NCBI GenBank assembly: GCA_002376725.1 | Contig: DFOM01000016.1 | Coordinates: 8,033 to 72,032 of the forward strand | Origin: Cloacimonetes bacterium UBA3541 | GTDB taxonomy: Bacteria > Cloacimonadota > Cloacimonadia > Cloacimonadales > Cloacimonadaceae | DNA length: 64,000 nucleotides | Direction: 5' to 3' | Part shown: piece after piece, positions 46,201-56,200 of the stretch | Position numbering within the stretch: position 1 is the first letter of the stretch | Layout of the letters: each line of letters opens with the position of its first letter | Position numbers and translations under genes: made by a program | Notes under the pieces: model-generated | Told to the model about the DNA's origin: nothing | Databases searched by the model: none | The model's input: the letters and a program-made list of their open reading frames with translations, nothing else

Positions 46201-49200
46201 GAAAGAGGTGCAGCAGCAGTTGGATAAGTGTTATTGAAAGTGTATTCCAACCCTCTAGTTTCAGTATGGTCTTCTATTCCGATAGTACAATAATTACCAT
46301 GAGGATAGACATCACCGGAGCCAGTATCTACATTATTGAATTGTTGGTATTGGAGCTTAATTTGTCCATCTCCGGTAGCAGTAGGATAATAGACCGGGTC
46401 ATATAAAATAGCTTCAAAGGTTTCCAGTGAGCTATTATTATAGCCGGAAATAATATGATACCATTCCACCACATAATAGTGCCAAGTAGGATTATAATAA
46501 GTGTAAACGCCACTACCTGTACCAAGAGATAAATCATCCCAGAAGACAGCGACCATAGGACTTGGACCTCCTGCATCAGGTATTCTCCAGTTACGCCAAT
46601 CTGCATCCTGCGTAGCACCGAAAGCAATAAAACCGTTGGAAGAGATAGATGCTTGAGTATATTCTATACCATAGAATTTGAAGGGGAAGGGAAGATTTAC
46701 AGTTGTGATGGCTACAGCTGAAGTTTGATCACCTTCATCAGAAGAATATTCGGGATCATAGAGTGGAAGAAGAGTTCCATTGCCACCTTCTGCAGGAGCA
46801 ATACCAATCCAGTTATAAGTTGGACATTGGTCATAGGCTGTATCACCCTGATCAAAAATAAAATAGCCATAGGCATCTTGACCCAATGGATCGTGTATAG
46901 TTGTCTGTCCTATAGTGATAGTAAAATAGATAGTTTCTTTGTAACCTGCAGAGTTATAGAGATAAAGTTCCAGAGGTATTACCATACCATCTATACAGGT
47001 ACTGCGAGCAAAAACAGTAAAAGTGTTAGAATTATTAGCAACAGCTGAACCAACAGGGATGGGTCCATAAGTCCCCAGAGAGTCAGTTACAACAAAGTAA
47101 ATATCATGAGAACGAAGTTTTGCTTCTATACCAGTTAAAGCAAGTGAACCAGCATTCGTTAGATTGATAGACATAGGTAAATTATCACCTGGATAAATAC
47201 AGTTGTTGGGAGCACCTATAAAAGTATAAGAGGTTATATTTAAATTACCATTATGCACAGTAAAGGGGATAAATACTTCCCAGCTACCTGCCGTTGTTTC
47301 AGCAACGAATTTTAAGGAAAATTGATGTTGATCAGGACAATCTGGTGCAATTTGGATTGTGATAGGTTCTATATTGGCACCGATAGCTTGAGGATTGATG
47401 GTATTATATTCTATTCTATCCGCATTGATTAAGGTAATATAGGGATCAGAACAATGGGCATTGCCAGCAGGATTCAAAACTTGAGTAGATGTATTTTTTA
47501 GAAACACAAACAAATCAATAGATTCTCCAGCATCTACAAGACCATTTCCATTGCCCCACATATTGTCATCAATTTCTATACCATCATAAACAATCCCACC
47601 ACTGTTATCAATGTTAATCGTAGAAATTAGCGGTTTGAAATCAGCTTTGTTAATAGTTAAAGTTAAAGAACCAGAAAGATTGGGAGCAAATTCTAGATAG
47701 GCTATACCTTGGGCATTTGTATAAGCTAAAGCTTGTTGTCCATTTGTATTGCTTAATACAACAGATGCTCCAGCAACAGTTTGATTTGAATCATTAAAAA
47801 CCGTTATTTCTAAAGTAGAGGAACCAGCAGGAATGGAGCTAGGAGCATTAGAAATAAAAGTTGAAGGAATACCAACATATACTGAGGCAGTAGGGTCTCC
47901 AATCAAGTTGCAATAGCTAGCGAAATTATAAGCTTGTGTGGAATTGCTAACACCGTAGACAGCATATAGATAAAGTTTAGCATAGAGCATTGCTTCGCCC
48001 ATATTTCGCATACCTAGAGGATAAATTCCATGAAAGATTCCTATATCAAGACAATTATTCATAGGTGTATGAGTTGATGAAGTTGCCATTCCGATAGAGG
48101 TTATAGCCCCTCCTAAAGTTGCTGCACTACCATAACGAACCACGGCTTCTGTAGTGCTTGTACTGTTATGGAAAGAACCGGTACTACAGGTAAGGAACAC
48201 ACTATGAAATAGCTTATAACCGTTATTTAGTTGATTGATGGTACTAGGCCATCCACTCATATTGATATAGCCGCGAAAGTTATAAAATACTACTCCTTGA
48301 TTTATAGCACTATTGATAGTGGTGGAAGAAGGAGAAGTTCCATAAACTTCAGTGTAAGTATAGGAAGGATTAACCATCAGGGAATGATCATGGATATATC
48401 TATTGGTATAAATAGTAGAAATGCCAGAAGATCCTGAATCCCCAACGAGTAGCATTCTATTGAGCCAGGAAGCGGTGCTAATATTTATATCTCGTTCCAG
48501 AGAATAGACCTTTGCCATATAATTAACCATATCTGCCGAATTTGCAACGGATATTCTTCCTATTGCTGCATCGCCAAGATTATCATTTCCGGCTAACCAG
48601 GTGTAAAAATAATCAATATAACTATTGTAACTCGGGACGGCTATATTGCCAGAAGCATCTCCAATTAAGACGATATAATCTGGACGCGATGAAGGATTAT
48701 TATATTGGCTCTGGATGTAATTTTTTATAGAAGTAGTGCTAGTTCCAGTAGTTGCCGTACTAACGGCATTAACCAGATATCCCTTTTGCTTTTTCCAGTT
48801 CACATAGTTATTGACTTGAGTTTGATATGTAGTATCGGAATAATTTCCATATATAACCAACATTCTTGGACGAGTATAAGTTATTTCATCACGAGTAATA
48901 AACTGTTCATAATTCAAAATCAAAGCGGGATAGATATTAGCAAAGGCAGGAGATAAGTTCAATGGTGGGTTCATTTCGTTGATAGATGGTTGATTATCAA
49001 AATTTAATTGAATATCCATAGATTCCAGGATAGATAATGTTTGTTTGTCCTGATCATACTGAAAGGGATAGATATTAAGTGAAATTACTCGGAAATCACG
49101 CATTATCTGAGGTTCTGAAATAACTACAGAAGTTGCAGGATATAATTCTTCATTATATCTTCCGTTTGCTTTCTCAGAACTAAGTAAATAGTCAAAATCA

Positions 49201-49529
49201 AGTTTAATTTGATTCTGAATATTTTGCTGAGTTGCATTTATCTGAATATTTACCCCTCCCTGGTAAGGAATGGCAATCATAGTACTAAATACAGGAAGAG
49301 TTTCTGTCTCTTCAAGAAATAGGTAGGGAACATCATCTATTTTAACATTAGAAAGGTTATTAGTTTCACCTCTTTCCATAGACCATTCCGGTAATTCAAA
49401 GTGGATTTGAATAGAGCTACCTGACGAGCTAACTAAATTAAACGGTGGAACAGAAGTTTCTGCGAGGAGATATAGTGGGGAAAATAGTATCAGGATAAGA
49501 GATAAATATTTATAAGTTTTTCTTTTCAT
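43272..49529 (-). CDS. Giant secreted C25 (gingipain-like) protein with Ig/FN3 modules
   Basis: A 2085-residue secreted protein. A signal peptide (residues 1-23) leads to a C25 propeptide-like region (about 25-200) and a C25 domain (about 220-560). The nucleophile region FLTCSTGSF (Cys near 448) is present, but where gingipains have GHG the sequence reads FRGYINMSGW (near 419-427), without His. Next come an Ig-like module (about 560-650) and several CARDB-like repeats marked by GxGLVDAGE/NGIFDPGETV phrases. At about 1470-1690 there are two fibronectin III modules (GYKIYRNS, TYRVYRNG), then an ASPM/Hydin-type module (EFGNIEVGTSAVQSF) and a last FN3-like module ending KVIAIRN. No canonical type IX C-terminal domain ends the protein. 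AAAGGA precedes the ATG. Confidence 0.85.
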   Translation of the reverse strand: MKRKTYKYLSLILILFSPLYLLAETSVPPFNLVSSSGSSIQIHFELPEWSMERGETNNLSNVKIDDVPYLFLEETETLPVFSTMIAIPYQGGVNIQINATQQNIQNQIKLDFDYLLSSEKANGRYNEELYPATSVVISEPQIMRDFRVISLNIYPFQYDQDKQTLSILESMDIQLNFDNQPSINEMNPPLNLSPAFANIYPALILNYEQFITRDEITYTRPRMLVIYGNYSDTTYQTQVNNYVNWKKQKGYLVNAVSTATTGTSTTSIKNYIQSQYNNPSSRPDYIVLIGDASGNIAVPSYNSYIDYFYTWLAGNDNLGDAAIGRISVANSADMVNYMAKVYSLERDINISTASWLNRMLLVGDSGSSGISTIYTNRYIHDHSLMVNPSYTYTEVYGTSPSSTTINSAINQGVVFYNFRGYINMSGWPSTINQLNNGYKLFHSVFLTCSTGSFHNSTSTTEAVVRYGSAATLGGAITSIGMATSSTHTPMNNCLDIGIFHGIYPLGMRNMGEAMLYAKLYLYAVYGVSNSTQAYNFASYCNLIGDPTASVYVGIPSTFISNAPSSIPAGSSTLEITVFNDSNQTVAGASVVLSNTNGQQALAYTNAQGIAYLEFAPNLSGSLTLTINKADFKPLISTINIDNSGGIVYDGIEIDDNMWGNGNGLVDAGESIDLFVFLKNTSTQVLNPAGNAHCSDPYITLINADRIEYNTINPQAIGANIEPITIQIAPDCPDQHQFSLKFVAETTAGSWEVFIPFTVHNGNLNITSYTFIGAPNNCIYPGDNLPMSINLTNAGSLALTGIEAKLRSHDIYFVVTDSLGTYGPIPVGSAVANNSNTFTVFARSTCIDGMVIPLELYLYNSAGYKETIYFTITIGQTTIHDPLGQDAYGYFIFDQGDTAYDQCPTYNWIGIAPAEGGNGTLLPLYDPEYSSDEGDQTSAVAITTVNLPFPFKFYGIEYTQASISSNGFIAFGATQDADWRNWRIPDAGGPSPMVAVFWDDLSLGTGSGVYTYYNPTWHYYVVEWYHIISGYNNSSLETFEAILYDPVYYPTATGDGQIKLQYQQFNNVDTGSGDVYPHGNYCTIGIEDHTETRGLEYTFNNTYPTAAAPLSHNSALFITTRPILPDYPYVVLEQILVIDPNANNHLEPGENAELSIRLGNRGMVDATGVSAVINTSDTYVSIINSNAVYGTIPAQGTAYPQTNYTLFVSPNCPAHHQANFTINITSDTSTWTYNFQLEIVVPELGFNNMTVNDSGGNSNGIFDPGETVNVNINIVNIGQIPTPPGTATLTCNNAGITIINGADTFPVLAAGAFETLSFTVSAASSISSGTLINLIFTANAGTTTAQHSETVEVGAPIVVTIGTGTSTQSYPLDRYYNYSAHEAIYLASEIGSACTIKSLAYYKASGSDTNPIEPVTIYMKNTTASSLSSGTYSTSGYTQVFNGAFPNNSTSGWMEVNLSTMFVYDGIFNLAILIVKGYQAWISSYPMWTYTTTSLSRARQNRSDSSAPTNLTSTNNLPNLRLKIFPQIQTFLPPQNFIAIPSHQSVHLSWTAPVSGNPTGYKIYRNSTVLETVTALSYTDFSVTNGIAYSYYLVAIYSNGESSPTPTITVTPNMYPPTNLTAVSGNSTVTLNWNPAEGRISSLERTKDRLISTYRVYRNGTAIQDVTETTYQDIGLINGVTYSYYVTTIYINPAGESAPSNTVTATPNIISAIIIGTGTSVTTGAQNSPLNICNNSVHGQSVYTAAELNEAGITGPLRITALGFYVVTTPALPLPQFVVRMKHTSANDAANWHNPEGLLTTYSNPAYMPEEGGFDMMTFNNPFEWNGTDNILVDTAFSLVETASNTGTLQYTPMNNGYRFVWSNTEDQTNIFTGGMVVSRRYNIKLYLEPISQAPDITVSQLYIEFGNIEVGTSAVQSFTIQNSGDANLIGTITTSQGYSVTPSDSIVPMNPSLNATDNLERNTIDFNIYPGVTSVFNLIFTPTAAEAYNGEVAISSNDPDESLININVSGTGIVYTLLPPIVNISSSSEGINLSWQTVPYATSYQIWTAEDPYGTYILLQTVSGTNFLDTRNLSKVFYKVIAIRN

Positions 49530-49623
49530 TTATTGTTTCCTTTAATAAAAAGCGGCATAAGTTTCATATAAATAAATGCAAATTCTGGTCCAAAAATAAA
49601 TTTATTTAATGGATCTCAGGTTA

Positions 49624-49659
49624 TTTTCAGTAAAATATTTTATTTCCTATTACTGAAAA
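49624..49659. promoter_or_regulatory. Perfect 10-bp inverted repeat between the C25 gene and copA
   Basis: TTTTCAGTAA (49624-49633) and TTACTGAAAA (49650-49659) are perfect reverse complements separated by 16 bp. The site lies 65 bp before copA and about 95 bp before the divergent C25 gene, so it could be an operator for either. I do not recognise it as a known copper-regulator site. Confidence 0.5.
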
Positions 49660-49723
49660 AAATTGATTGTTTTTCCTATTTGTTGGAATAAGCTTTTAAT
49701 AAGAAAAGGAGTAAAAAGATACA

Positions 49724-51952
49724 GTGAAACAACAGGTAAATTTGGGAATAAACGGAATGCATTGTGCAGCCTGCAGTGCAAGAATAGAAAAAGTTCTGTC
49801 CAGTTTAAAAGGAGTCAGTTCTGCAAGTGTTAATCTTGTTCTAGAAGAAGCAGCCATTGAATTTGATGATAGAAACCTCAAAATAGAGGATATAGTCAAA
49901 GCAATAGAATCTCTTGGTTATACGGTTAGAGAAAGCGTTGTGCTTACAGAAGATGAGCAAATGCAAAAAGTGCAAACAGCCAAGAAAAATATGTTACAGA
50001 TGTGGATAATAGCCATCATTGTAATGGTAATAATGTTACTGATGATGGTTCCTTCCAGGATGCCACCCTGGCATAATTTAGGGAACTGGCTAATATTTTC
50101 TTTAACAGTTTTAGGGATGTTTTTCCCTGCTCGTAGAGTCTATATTTCTGCTTTTAAGGCATTAAGCACTGGCATTACTAATATGGATGTATTGATAGCT
50201 CTAGGCACTATAGCTTCATTGCTGGTAGTTCCTTTATCTTTAATAGTCAAAGGAATACGAGCAGAGGACTTTGGCGGAATAGCAGCTATGATTCTAGCAT
50301 TTCATCTGACTGGAAGATACCTGGAAACAAAAGCACGAGGTCAAGCTTCTTCAGCGATCAGAAAACTTATCAATCTTGGTGCTAAAACAGCTATAGTTCT
50401 AGTAGATGGAGAAGAAAAAGAGATTCCGGTACATAAACTTAATACAGATGACATCTTCTTAGTAAAAGCAGGGGCAAAAGTTCCTGCGGATGGAATTATT
50501 GTTGAGGGTAGTGCCAATCTTGATGAATCTATTGCTACTGGAGAATCTTTACCTGTATATCGTCAAACTGGAGATAGAGTGCTAGGTGCAACTTTGAATC
50601 TGGATGGTTTTATTAAAGTGCGGGCAGAAAAAATAGGTAAAGACAGTTTTCTGGCTCAGATAATAAAAATGGTGGAAGATGCTCAAAATTCCAAAGTACC
50701 GATTCAACTTTTAGCAGATAAGATAACATCTATATTTGTTCCTGTAGTTATAACCTTATCAGTTTTGACCTTTTTTGCCTGGCTTCTTTTTCCTTCTTTT
50801 ATAAGCAATATCAGCGAGACATTGCGAGGAATTATTCCATTAAGTTCAGCAAATTACGGTTTATCAGCTGCATTGATGGCAGCAATTGCTACATTGGTAA
50901 TTGCCTGTCCTTGTGCTCTTGGATTGGCTACTCCTACTGCTTTAATGGTGGGAAGTGGTTTAGGTGCTGAAAAAGGAATTCTTATTAGAAATGGAGAGGC
51001 TCTACAAAGGATGAAAGATGTAAAAGCGATGGTTTTTGATAAAACTGGCACTATTACCTACGGTAGATTAAGGCTAGTAAAAATAGTAAACTATAAGCTT
51101 TCAGAACGAGAGATATTACAGATCGCTTTCAGTCTTGAGCAAGGTAGTGAACATCCTTTGGCTAAAGCTATTATTTCGGAAGCATTAGCTAATAACCTAG
51201 AAGCATTGCCCATTGAAGAATTTGTTAACTATAGTGGGAAAGGAATCTCTGCAAAAGTAGAAGGTCAGATTCTTTATTTGGGAAATCTTACTCTTCTAAG
51301 AGAAAAAGGTATAAAAGAAAATGAGGACAGCCTTAAAGATACTCAATATCCTTATGCTTCCAGCGTATTTCTAATGGATGAAAAACAAATTCTAGGCATT
51401 CTGTATTTTGCTGATACTATTCGTCCGGAAGCATCAAATGTGGTAAAAACACTTCAAGGAATGGGAATTGATAGTATCTTATTAAGTGGAGATAATCAAG
51501 AAGCTACTTCTGCAATTGCAGCAGAGTGTGGTATTAATAAATTTATATCAGATGCACTTCCTGGAGATAAGGCTCATATCATTAAAGAATTGCAAGAAGA
51601 ATATGGTGCTATAGCAATGGTAGGGGATGGCATTAATGATGCTCCAGCACTTAAACAAGCAGATATAGGCATAGCTCTTGGTCAGGGAGCAGATATAGCC
51701 ATTGAAGCAGCAGATATTGTTATTGTTCCCAATAAAATAGAGCTCATTCCCAAGGCTATAAAGCTTTCACTCGTTACCTTCCAGAAGATTAAACAGAATC
51801 TCTTTTGGGCTTTCTTTTACAATGTTATAGCCATCCCCTTAGCTATTTTTGGTGCATTACATCCCATTATCGCTGAAATAGCTATGGCTATCAGCTCGGT
51901 GACAGTGGTCAGTAATTCCAATCTATTGCGTCGTGAATTACGCCATCTCTAA
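49724..51952 (+). CDS. copA: Copper-exporting P1B-type ATPase
   Basis: Pumps Cu(I) out of the cytoplasm. The 742 residues hold one N-terminal heavy-metal-binding domain with GMHCAACS (residues 11-18), eight membrane helices, the TGES actuator motif (TGESLPVYR near 272), the ion-site CPC in CPCALGLATPTA (near 393), the phosphorylation motif DKTGTIT (near 440), the nucleotide-domain HPLAKAI, GDGINDAPAL (near 634), and the helix 7/8 motifs YN and MAISSVTVVSNS that identify Cu(I) pumps. The start is GTG at 49724; AAAGGAG lies 12 nt upstream, rather far. It converges with the next gene, 18 bp apart. Confidence 0.95.
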   Translation: MKQQVNLGINGMHCAACSARIEKVLSSLKGVSSASVNLVLEEAAIEFDDRNLKIEDIVKAIESLGYTVRESVVLTEDEQMQKVQTAKKNMLQMWIIAIIVMVIMLLMMVPSRMPPWHNLGNWLIFSLTVLGMFFPARRVYISAFKALSTGITNMDVLIALGTIASLLVVPLSLIVKGIRAEDFGGIAAMILAFHLTGRYLETKARGQASSAIRKLINLGAKTAIVLVDGEEKEIPVHKLNTDDIFLVKAGAKVPADGIIVEGSANLDESIATGESLPVYRQTGDRVLGATLNLDGFIKVRAEKIGKDSFLAQIIKMVEDAQNSKVPIQLLADKITSIFVPVVITLSVLTFFAWLLFPSFISNISETLRGIIPLSSANYGLSAALMAAIATLVIACPCALGLATPTALMVGSGLGAEKGILIRNGEALQRMKDVKAMVFDKTGTITYGRLRLVKIVNYKLSEREILQIAFSLEQGSEHPLAKAIISEALANNLEALPIEEFVNYSGKGISAKVEGQILYLGNLTLLREKGIKENEDSLKDTQYPYASSVFLMDEKQILGILYFADTIRPEASNVVKTLQGMGIDSILLSGDNQEATSAIAAECGINKFISDALPGDKAHIIKELQEEYGAIAMVGDGINDAPALKQADIGIALGQGADIAIEAADIVIVPNKIELIPKAIKLSLVTFQKIKQNLFWAFFYNVIAIPLAIFGALHPIIAEIAMAISSVTVVSNSNLLRRELRHL

Positions 51953-51970
51953 GACTTTTAATAAGTGAGT

Positions 51971-53224
51971 TCAGGGCGTGGTCTCATCTATATAATTTAC
52001 AAGACGAGATAGACAGTTAGTATAGGAACCAAGCTCATTATCATACCAGCCAAAGATTTTAGCGTGAGTCACAGGCATATAAAATGATTTTTCTTTATTA
52101 GCTCCTAGCTCCTCAAGGGTTTTTGGCGGGACAGCAATAAAACTGGTACGAGTGTGAGTCTCGTTTGCTTCTATTACTACTGCAGCCATATTGCCAATCA
52201 TATCGGCTGATACATTTTGTCGTTCAGTATAGGTCAATAAACCGTTTTGTGGACCTTCTGCCGCTTGTTTATAGATGCCATTTATTAGTTTTCTTGTAAT
52301 ATTTGGTTGTCCCAATTCATTTAGTTCCGTATGGAAGGTCACATTAAGGTTAATAAGAGAAACGGTATTTATGGGAATTCGCACGGAATCAGCCATAAAA
52401 CCTATATTTTTAATTTCTGGCATAACCAGTTCCAAAGCTTTAGTAACGCCAGTAGTAGATAGAATAATATTGTTAAGAACGCTGCGAGTTTTACGCAGGT
52501 CAGAAGCTCCTGCTTTAGGTACAGAATCCAGAATGCTCTGAGAATTTGTGGCAGCATGAATAGTGCTCATAGATGCAGTCATTATATTAGCAGTCTCTTT
52601 ATGTTCCAATAGGGGTTTAATCATATGAGCCAGACCGGTGGTAGTGCAGCTTGCAGCTGAAATTATATGATGTTTTTGAGGGTCATAATTGAGGTGATTT
52701 ATACCATAAATCATCGTTATGCTATCTGGATTATTTTCCATAACTGCGGCTTTACTTTTGAAAGGAGCAGAACAGATAACTTTGAGAGCACCTGCTGCTA
52801 AATGTCCTCTTAAACAGGGTACTCCTTGTTCTGGTATGATATTGGGGTCTAAAAAATTACCGGTGCAATCAACTACTATCCGCACACCTTCTTCTAACCA
52901 GTTAATATCCTTAGGGTCACGAGCGGTACGAAGTACGGTTATAGGCATTCCTTCAATCTCCAAGATAGGCTTTTGTGGGTCTATAACCTTAATTTCTGCC
53001 TTAGGTCCAACTATACCGTGTAAGAATTTGTGAATACTTCCATAAGTAGAATCCATTTCCATTGCTTGAATCAGGTCATCCAGACTTTTTCCTACTTCTC
53101 TGCCAAAGTTAATGACTATACCATCAAAATGACGAAGATGTACCTGGTTCCAGAGCAGCAGTTTGCCTATTCTGCCCAATCCATTGATTCCGAGTAGTCT
53201 TTTACCTTTCAGTTGGGTGTTCAT
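51971..53224 (-). CDS. Second, divergent glyceraldehyde-3-phosphate dehydrogenase-type protein
   Basis: GAPDH-family protein of 417 residues, about 80 longer than gap. Features kept: LGINGLGRIGKLLLW (NAD fold), SAASCTTTGLAHMIKPLL (nucleophile Cys near residue 203; the second Cys of CTTNC is replaced by Gly), STIHAATNSQS (catalytic His) and IFGWYDNELGSYTNCLSRL. Extra sequence lies in the NAD domain (about residues 40-75) and near the end. It may use another cofactor or substrate, or run in the biosynthetic direction. It follows the PPDK-like gene (38 bp apart), suggesting a pyruvate/PEP or gluconeogenic link. Confidence 0.85.
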   Translation of the reverse strand: MNTQLKGKRLLGINGLGRIGKLLLWNQVHLRHFDGIVINFGREVGKSLDDLIQAMEMDSTYGSIHKFLHGIVGPKAEIKVIDPQKPILEIEGMPITVLRTARDPKDINWLEEGVRIVVDCTGNFLDPNIIPEQGVPCLRGHLAAGALKVICSAPFKSKAAVMENNPDSITMIYGINHLNYDPQKHHIISAASCTTTGLAHMIKPLLEHKETANIMTASMSTIHAATNSQSILDSVPKAGASDLRKTRSVLNNIILSTTGVTKALELVMPEIKNIGFMADSVRIPINTVSLINLNVTFHTELNELGQPNITRKLINGIYKQAAEGPQNGLLTYTERQNVSADMIGNMAAVVIEANETHTRTSFIAVPPKTLEELGANKEKSFYMPVTHAKIFGWYDNELGSYTNCLSRLVNYIDETTP

Positions 53225-53262
53225 TGTTTTCTCCTTATCTATATTTTTTATAAGTAAGTATA

Positions 53263-56200
53263 TTAACCTGGTATGGTTTCAACTGGATAATGTCCTAAAT
53301 ATATAGAACCACTGGATGCATCAATAGCTATCTTGTCTCCAGAATGTAGTATGTATTCGCCGATGCGACAGATATTTTCTTCTTCTATAACTTTTAGTTG
53401 AGGACAGTTAACTATACCTATAATTCCTAAACGGACGGCTGTTACCGCAGCATGAGAAGTGACACCACCACGGGAAGTTAACAGACCCTGACAATCAAAC
53501 AGAAGTTCCATATCCTCAGGTACGGTGTCTGGTTTGACTAGGATTAAAGGCATATTTTTATCTTTGAGTTCATCTATATCTTTACGAGAGATGACAATTA
53601 TTCCATTCAGTGCTCCTTTTCCAACTCCAATTCCATTGCCTAAAAGTTTCAGTTCACGTTTTGGTACATTGAACACCGTATATTGTTTAACCTTAGTTAT
53701 CAGTTGATTCCGAGTTTGCAGAATATATAATTGTTCTTTACGAGGTCCCTCAAAAGTAAATTCCATCTCTTGATGTGGGTATCCCCGTTCTTCAATCATT
53801 AGACGAGCCAAGGAAAGTAAACGAGCATAAATTTCCGGAAAATCTTTTTCCAGTGAAACCTGCACAGGTGTCTTGGATAGTTTCCGTTGCTGTTCAGAAA
53901 TAGGCAAAGTATACACCAATCCCGCTACCACATCCTCACCTTGACTGCATAAGGTAAAATCACCATTCAGAGTGATTCCTGGTTCTTTACTCCAATCTGC
54001 ATAAGTGAATACTACTCCTGTTCCCGAATCAAGGCTAATATTACCTAAAATCATCTTCTGAATAAGAACGGCTGTGCCCCAATCATCTGCAATCTGAAGT
54101 TTTTGACGGTATAATCGTGCCCTATCAGTGTTCCAGGAATCTAAAACATGGTTTATAGCCTGTTTAAGCTGAAGAAATACATCTTGCTCAAAGATTACCT
54201 TATGATAAGCTAAAACCTCTTTATAGGAAGTGCACATCTGTCTCATCTGATCAGGCGTAAACTGAGTCTTAAGTTGTACCTTGTAATGACGTTTATAATT
54301 AATCATTACCGCATCAAACTCATCTCGGTCAATCCCATATGCCATTCCCCAGCTTTGCAGGAGACGGCGATAACAATCCCAAGCAGTCCATCCAAAATTA
54401 GGCATAGTGCTAAGCTTAAGAGTTATTTCATCGTTCATACCAATATTAAGGAAAGTGCACATAGCCCCTGGCAAACTCATAGGAGCGCCAGAACGAACAG
54501 ATAGCAATAAAGGAGCTTCTGGATTGCCATACTCCAAGCCAGTATAATTTTCTATCCGATTGACATTAGAGCGGATTTTTTCATCCAGTTCTTTCTCCAT
54601 TTCTGGATGAGCTCTAATTATATTACGAGCCCGGAAGAGTTCGGTAGTTATAACAATTCCTGCTGGTATGGGAAATTCATACTGTATCATTTTTTTCAGG
54701 AAATAAGCCTTAGCTCCTAGGAGCACTTGATTATCTAAACGACGATTATTTGTATGCAGAGGCACAAAGAGTACATCAGGGTCATAACTCATCACTACAC
54801 TCAGGTCTTCTGGAGCAAATATATTCTTCATAGCGTTCAAAGATGTGATAATCTGAGTGATAAAATTGTCTATGGATTGAACCAGAAAGGAGCCGCCCAA
54901 TAACTTACGGAAAAATTCTTCAGCGAACATCTGTTGGCTTGTTAGTTTTTTATACTTTCCAGTTGCTCCCTTGACGGGTAAATTGCTAAGTTCCTGTTCG
55001 TAAAAACGATAGAAGTATTCATTTATTAATTCAGTTATGCTATCTTTTATTTGTTTGAAGAGGTCAAGATATTGGTCTAAGGAAAGTCTGACTATACGTT
55101 GACTGGATTTTAACATCTCTAAAGCATTAGAAAAAGCACTGATGGAATAGCCCTCGTGAATTAATCCTAACTCATATAATTCCAGGATATGTATGATACG
55201 CTTAAGTGTCTTAGCGGTTAGATATTCCAGATTTAGCTGTTGAATATTCTTTTCTATTAATCTTTCTATCAGATTTTCCAGACGGAATATCATTCCCATA
55301 GCTTCCAATTTCGGTTCTCTATATTGGCCATACATAGAGGGTATACCGGCAGCTATATGTCTTTTATAATATATATTTTCCCAGGCTTGAGTGGGTTGAG
55401 GGTCAAGCACAATTTTATTCAATCTGCTTATATATTTAAGCATCTGATGGATGCTGCTATCATAGTCATTGCGTGCTAAACTCTGTTTCAACCGTAGCTG
55501 TTCCTTCTGGTCAAACCAGTTGTATCGGCTTAGAAACTTTGTTATATCGTAAGGATCCAGTCGGTATTTATCCAGCAGAAGATAATAAATTCGGCATAGT
55601 AGTTCTAATTTTTTAAGGGGGATATCATCATTTTTTATTGATTTAAATAAAGGAGTAATACTTTGCCAGGATTGATTGAGGAGAGTTTTAGCATCTAAAT
55701 TATGGTCACTTAAAAACTTGTTCACAGCCTGATGCTGAGTTTTAGTTATATTATCAGGATGGCTAATGTAGTTATCTACATCCTCAGGCACCAAACCTTT
55801 CAGATGAGTGGGGTCAAGGTCTATCCAATAATTTAAGATCTCTTGCATAAGCTGAATCTGGGTATTATTACTTTCAGTATGCACTTGTTTGCGGACAAAA
55901 TGCATCAATAAGTCCTTTCTGTAGCAAAGTTCATCAATCTCAGTGCTCAAATCTCTAATTTCTCCCTCTGCTCCTATCTCATTATAAAAGACAGGTAAAA
56001 GTCTTAAAAGATGCTTTACTTGTACATAGATAGGTTTGATATTACTATTTAGAAATGCGGATACATCTTTCTGAAATAAATCAGTATCGGAAACAAAGAT
56101 TCCTTGCTGGATTATAGCTATGGTTAAAGCAGCTAATAAATCTTTACAAAATGCTGGATCAATACTAATAAGTTGAAGCCATACTCGTATATTTTTAATA

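Noticed and set aside
43272..49529. Frameshift or gene fusion in the giant C25 gene
   Set aside because: One continuous frame with a coherent module order, signal peptide and uniform base composition; large modular secreted proteins are usual in such bacteria.
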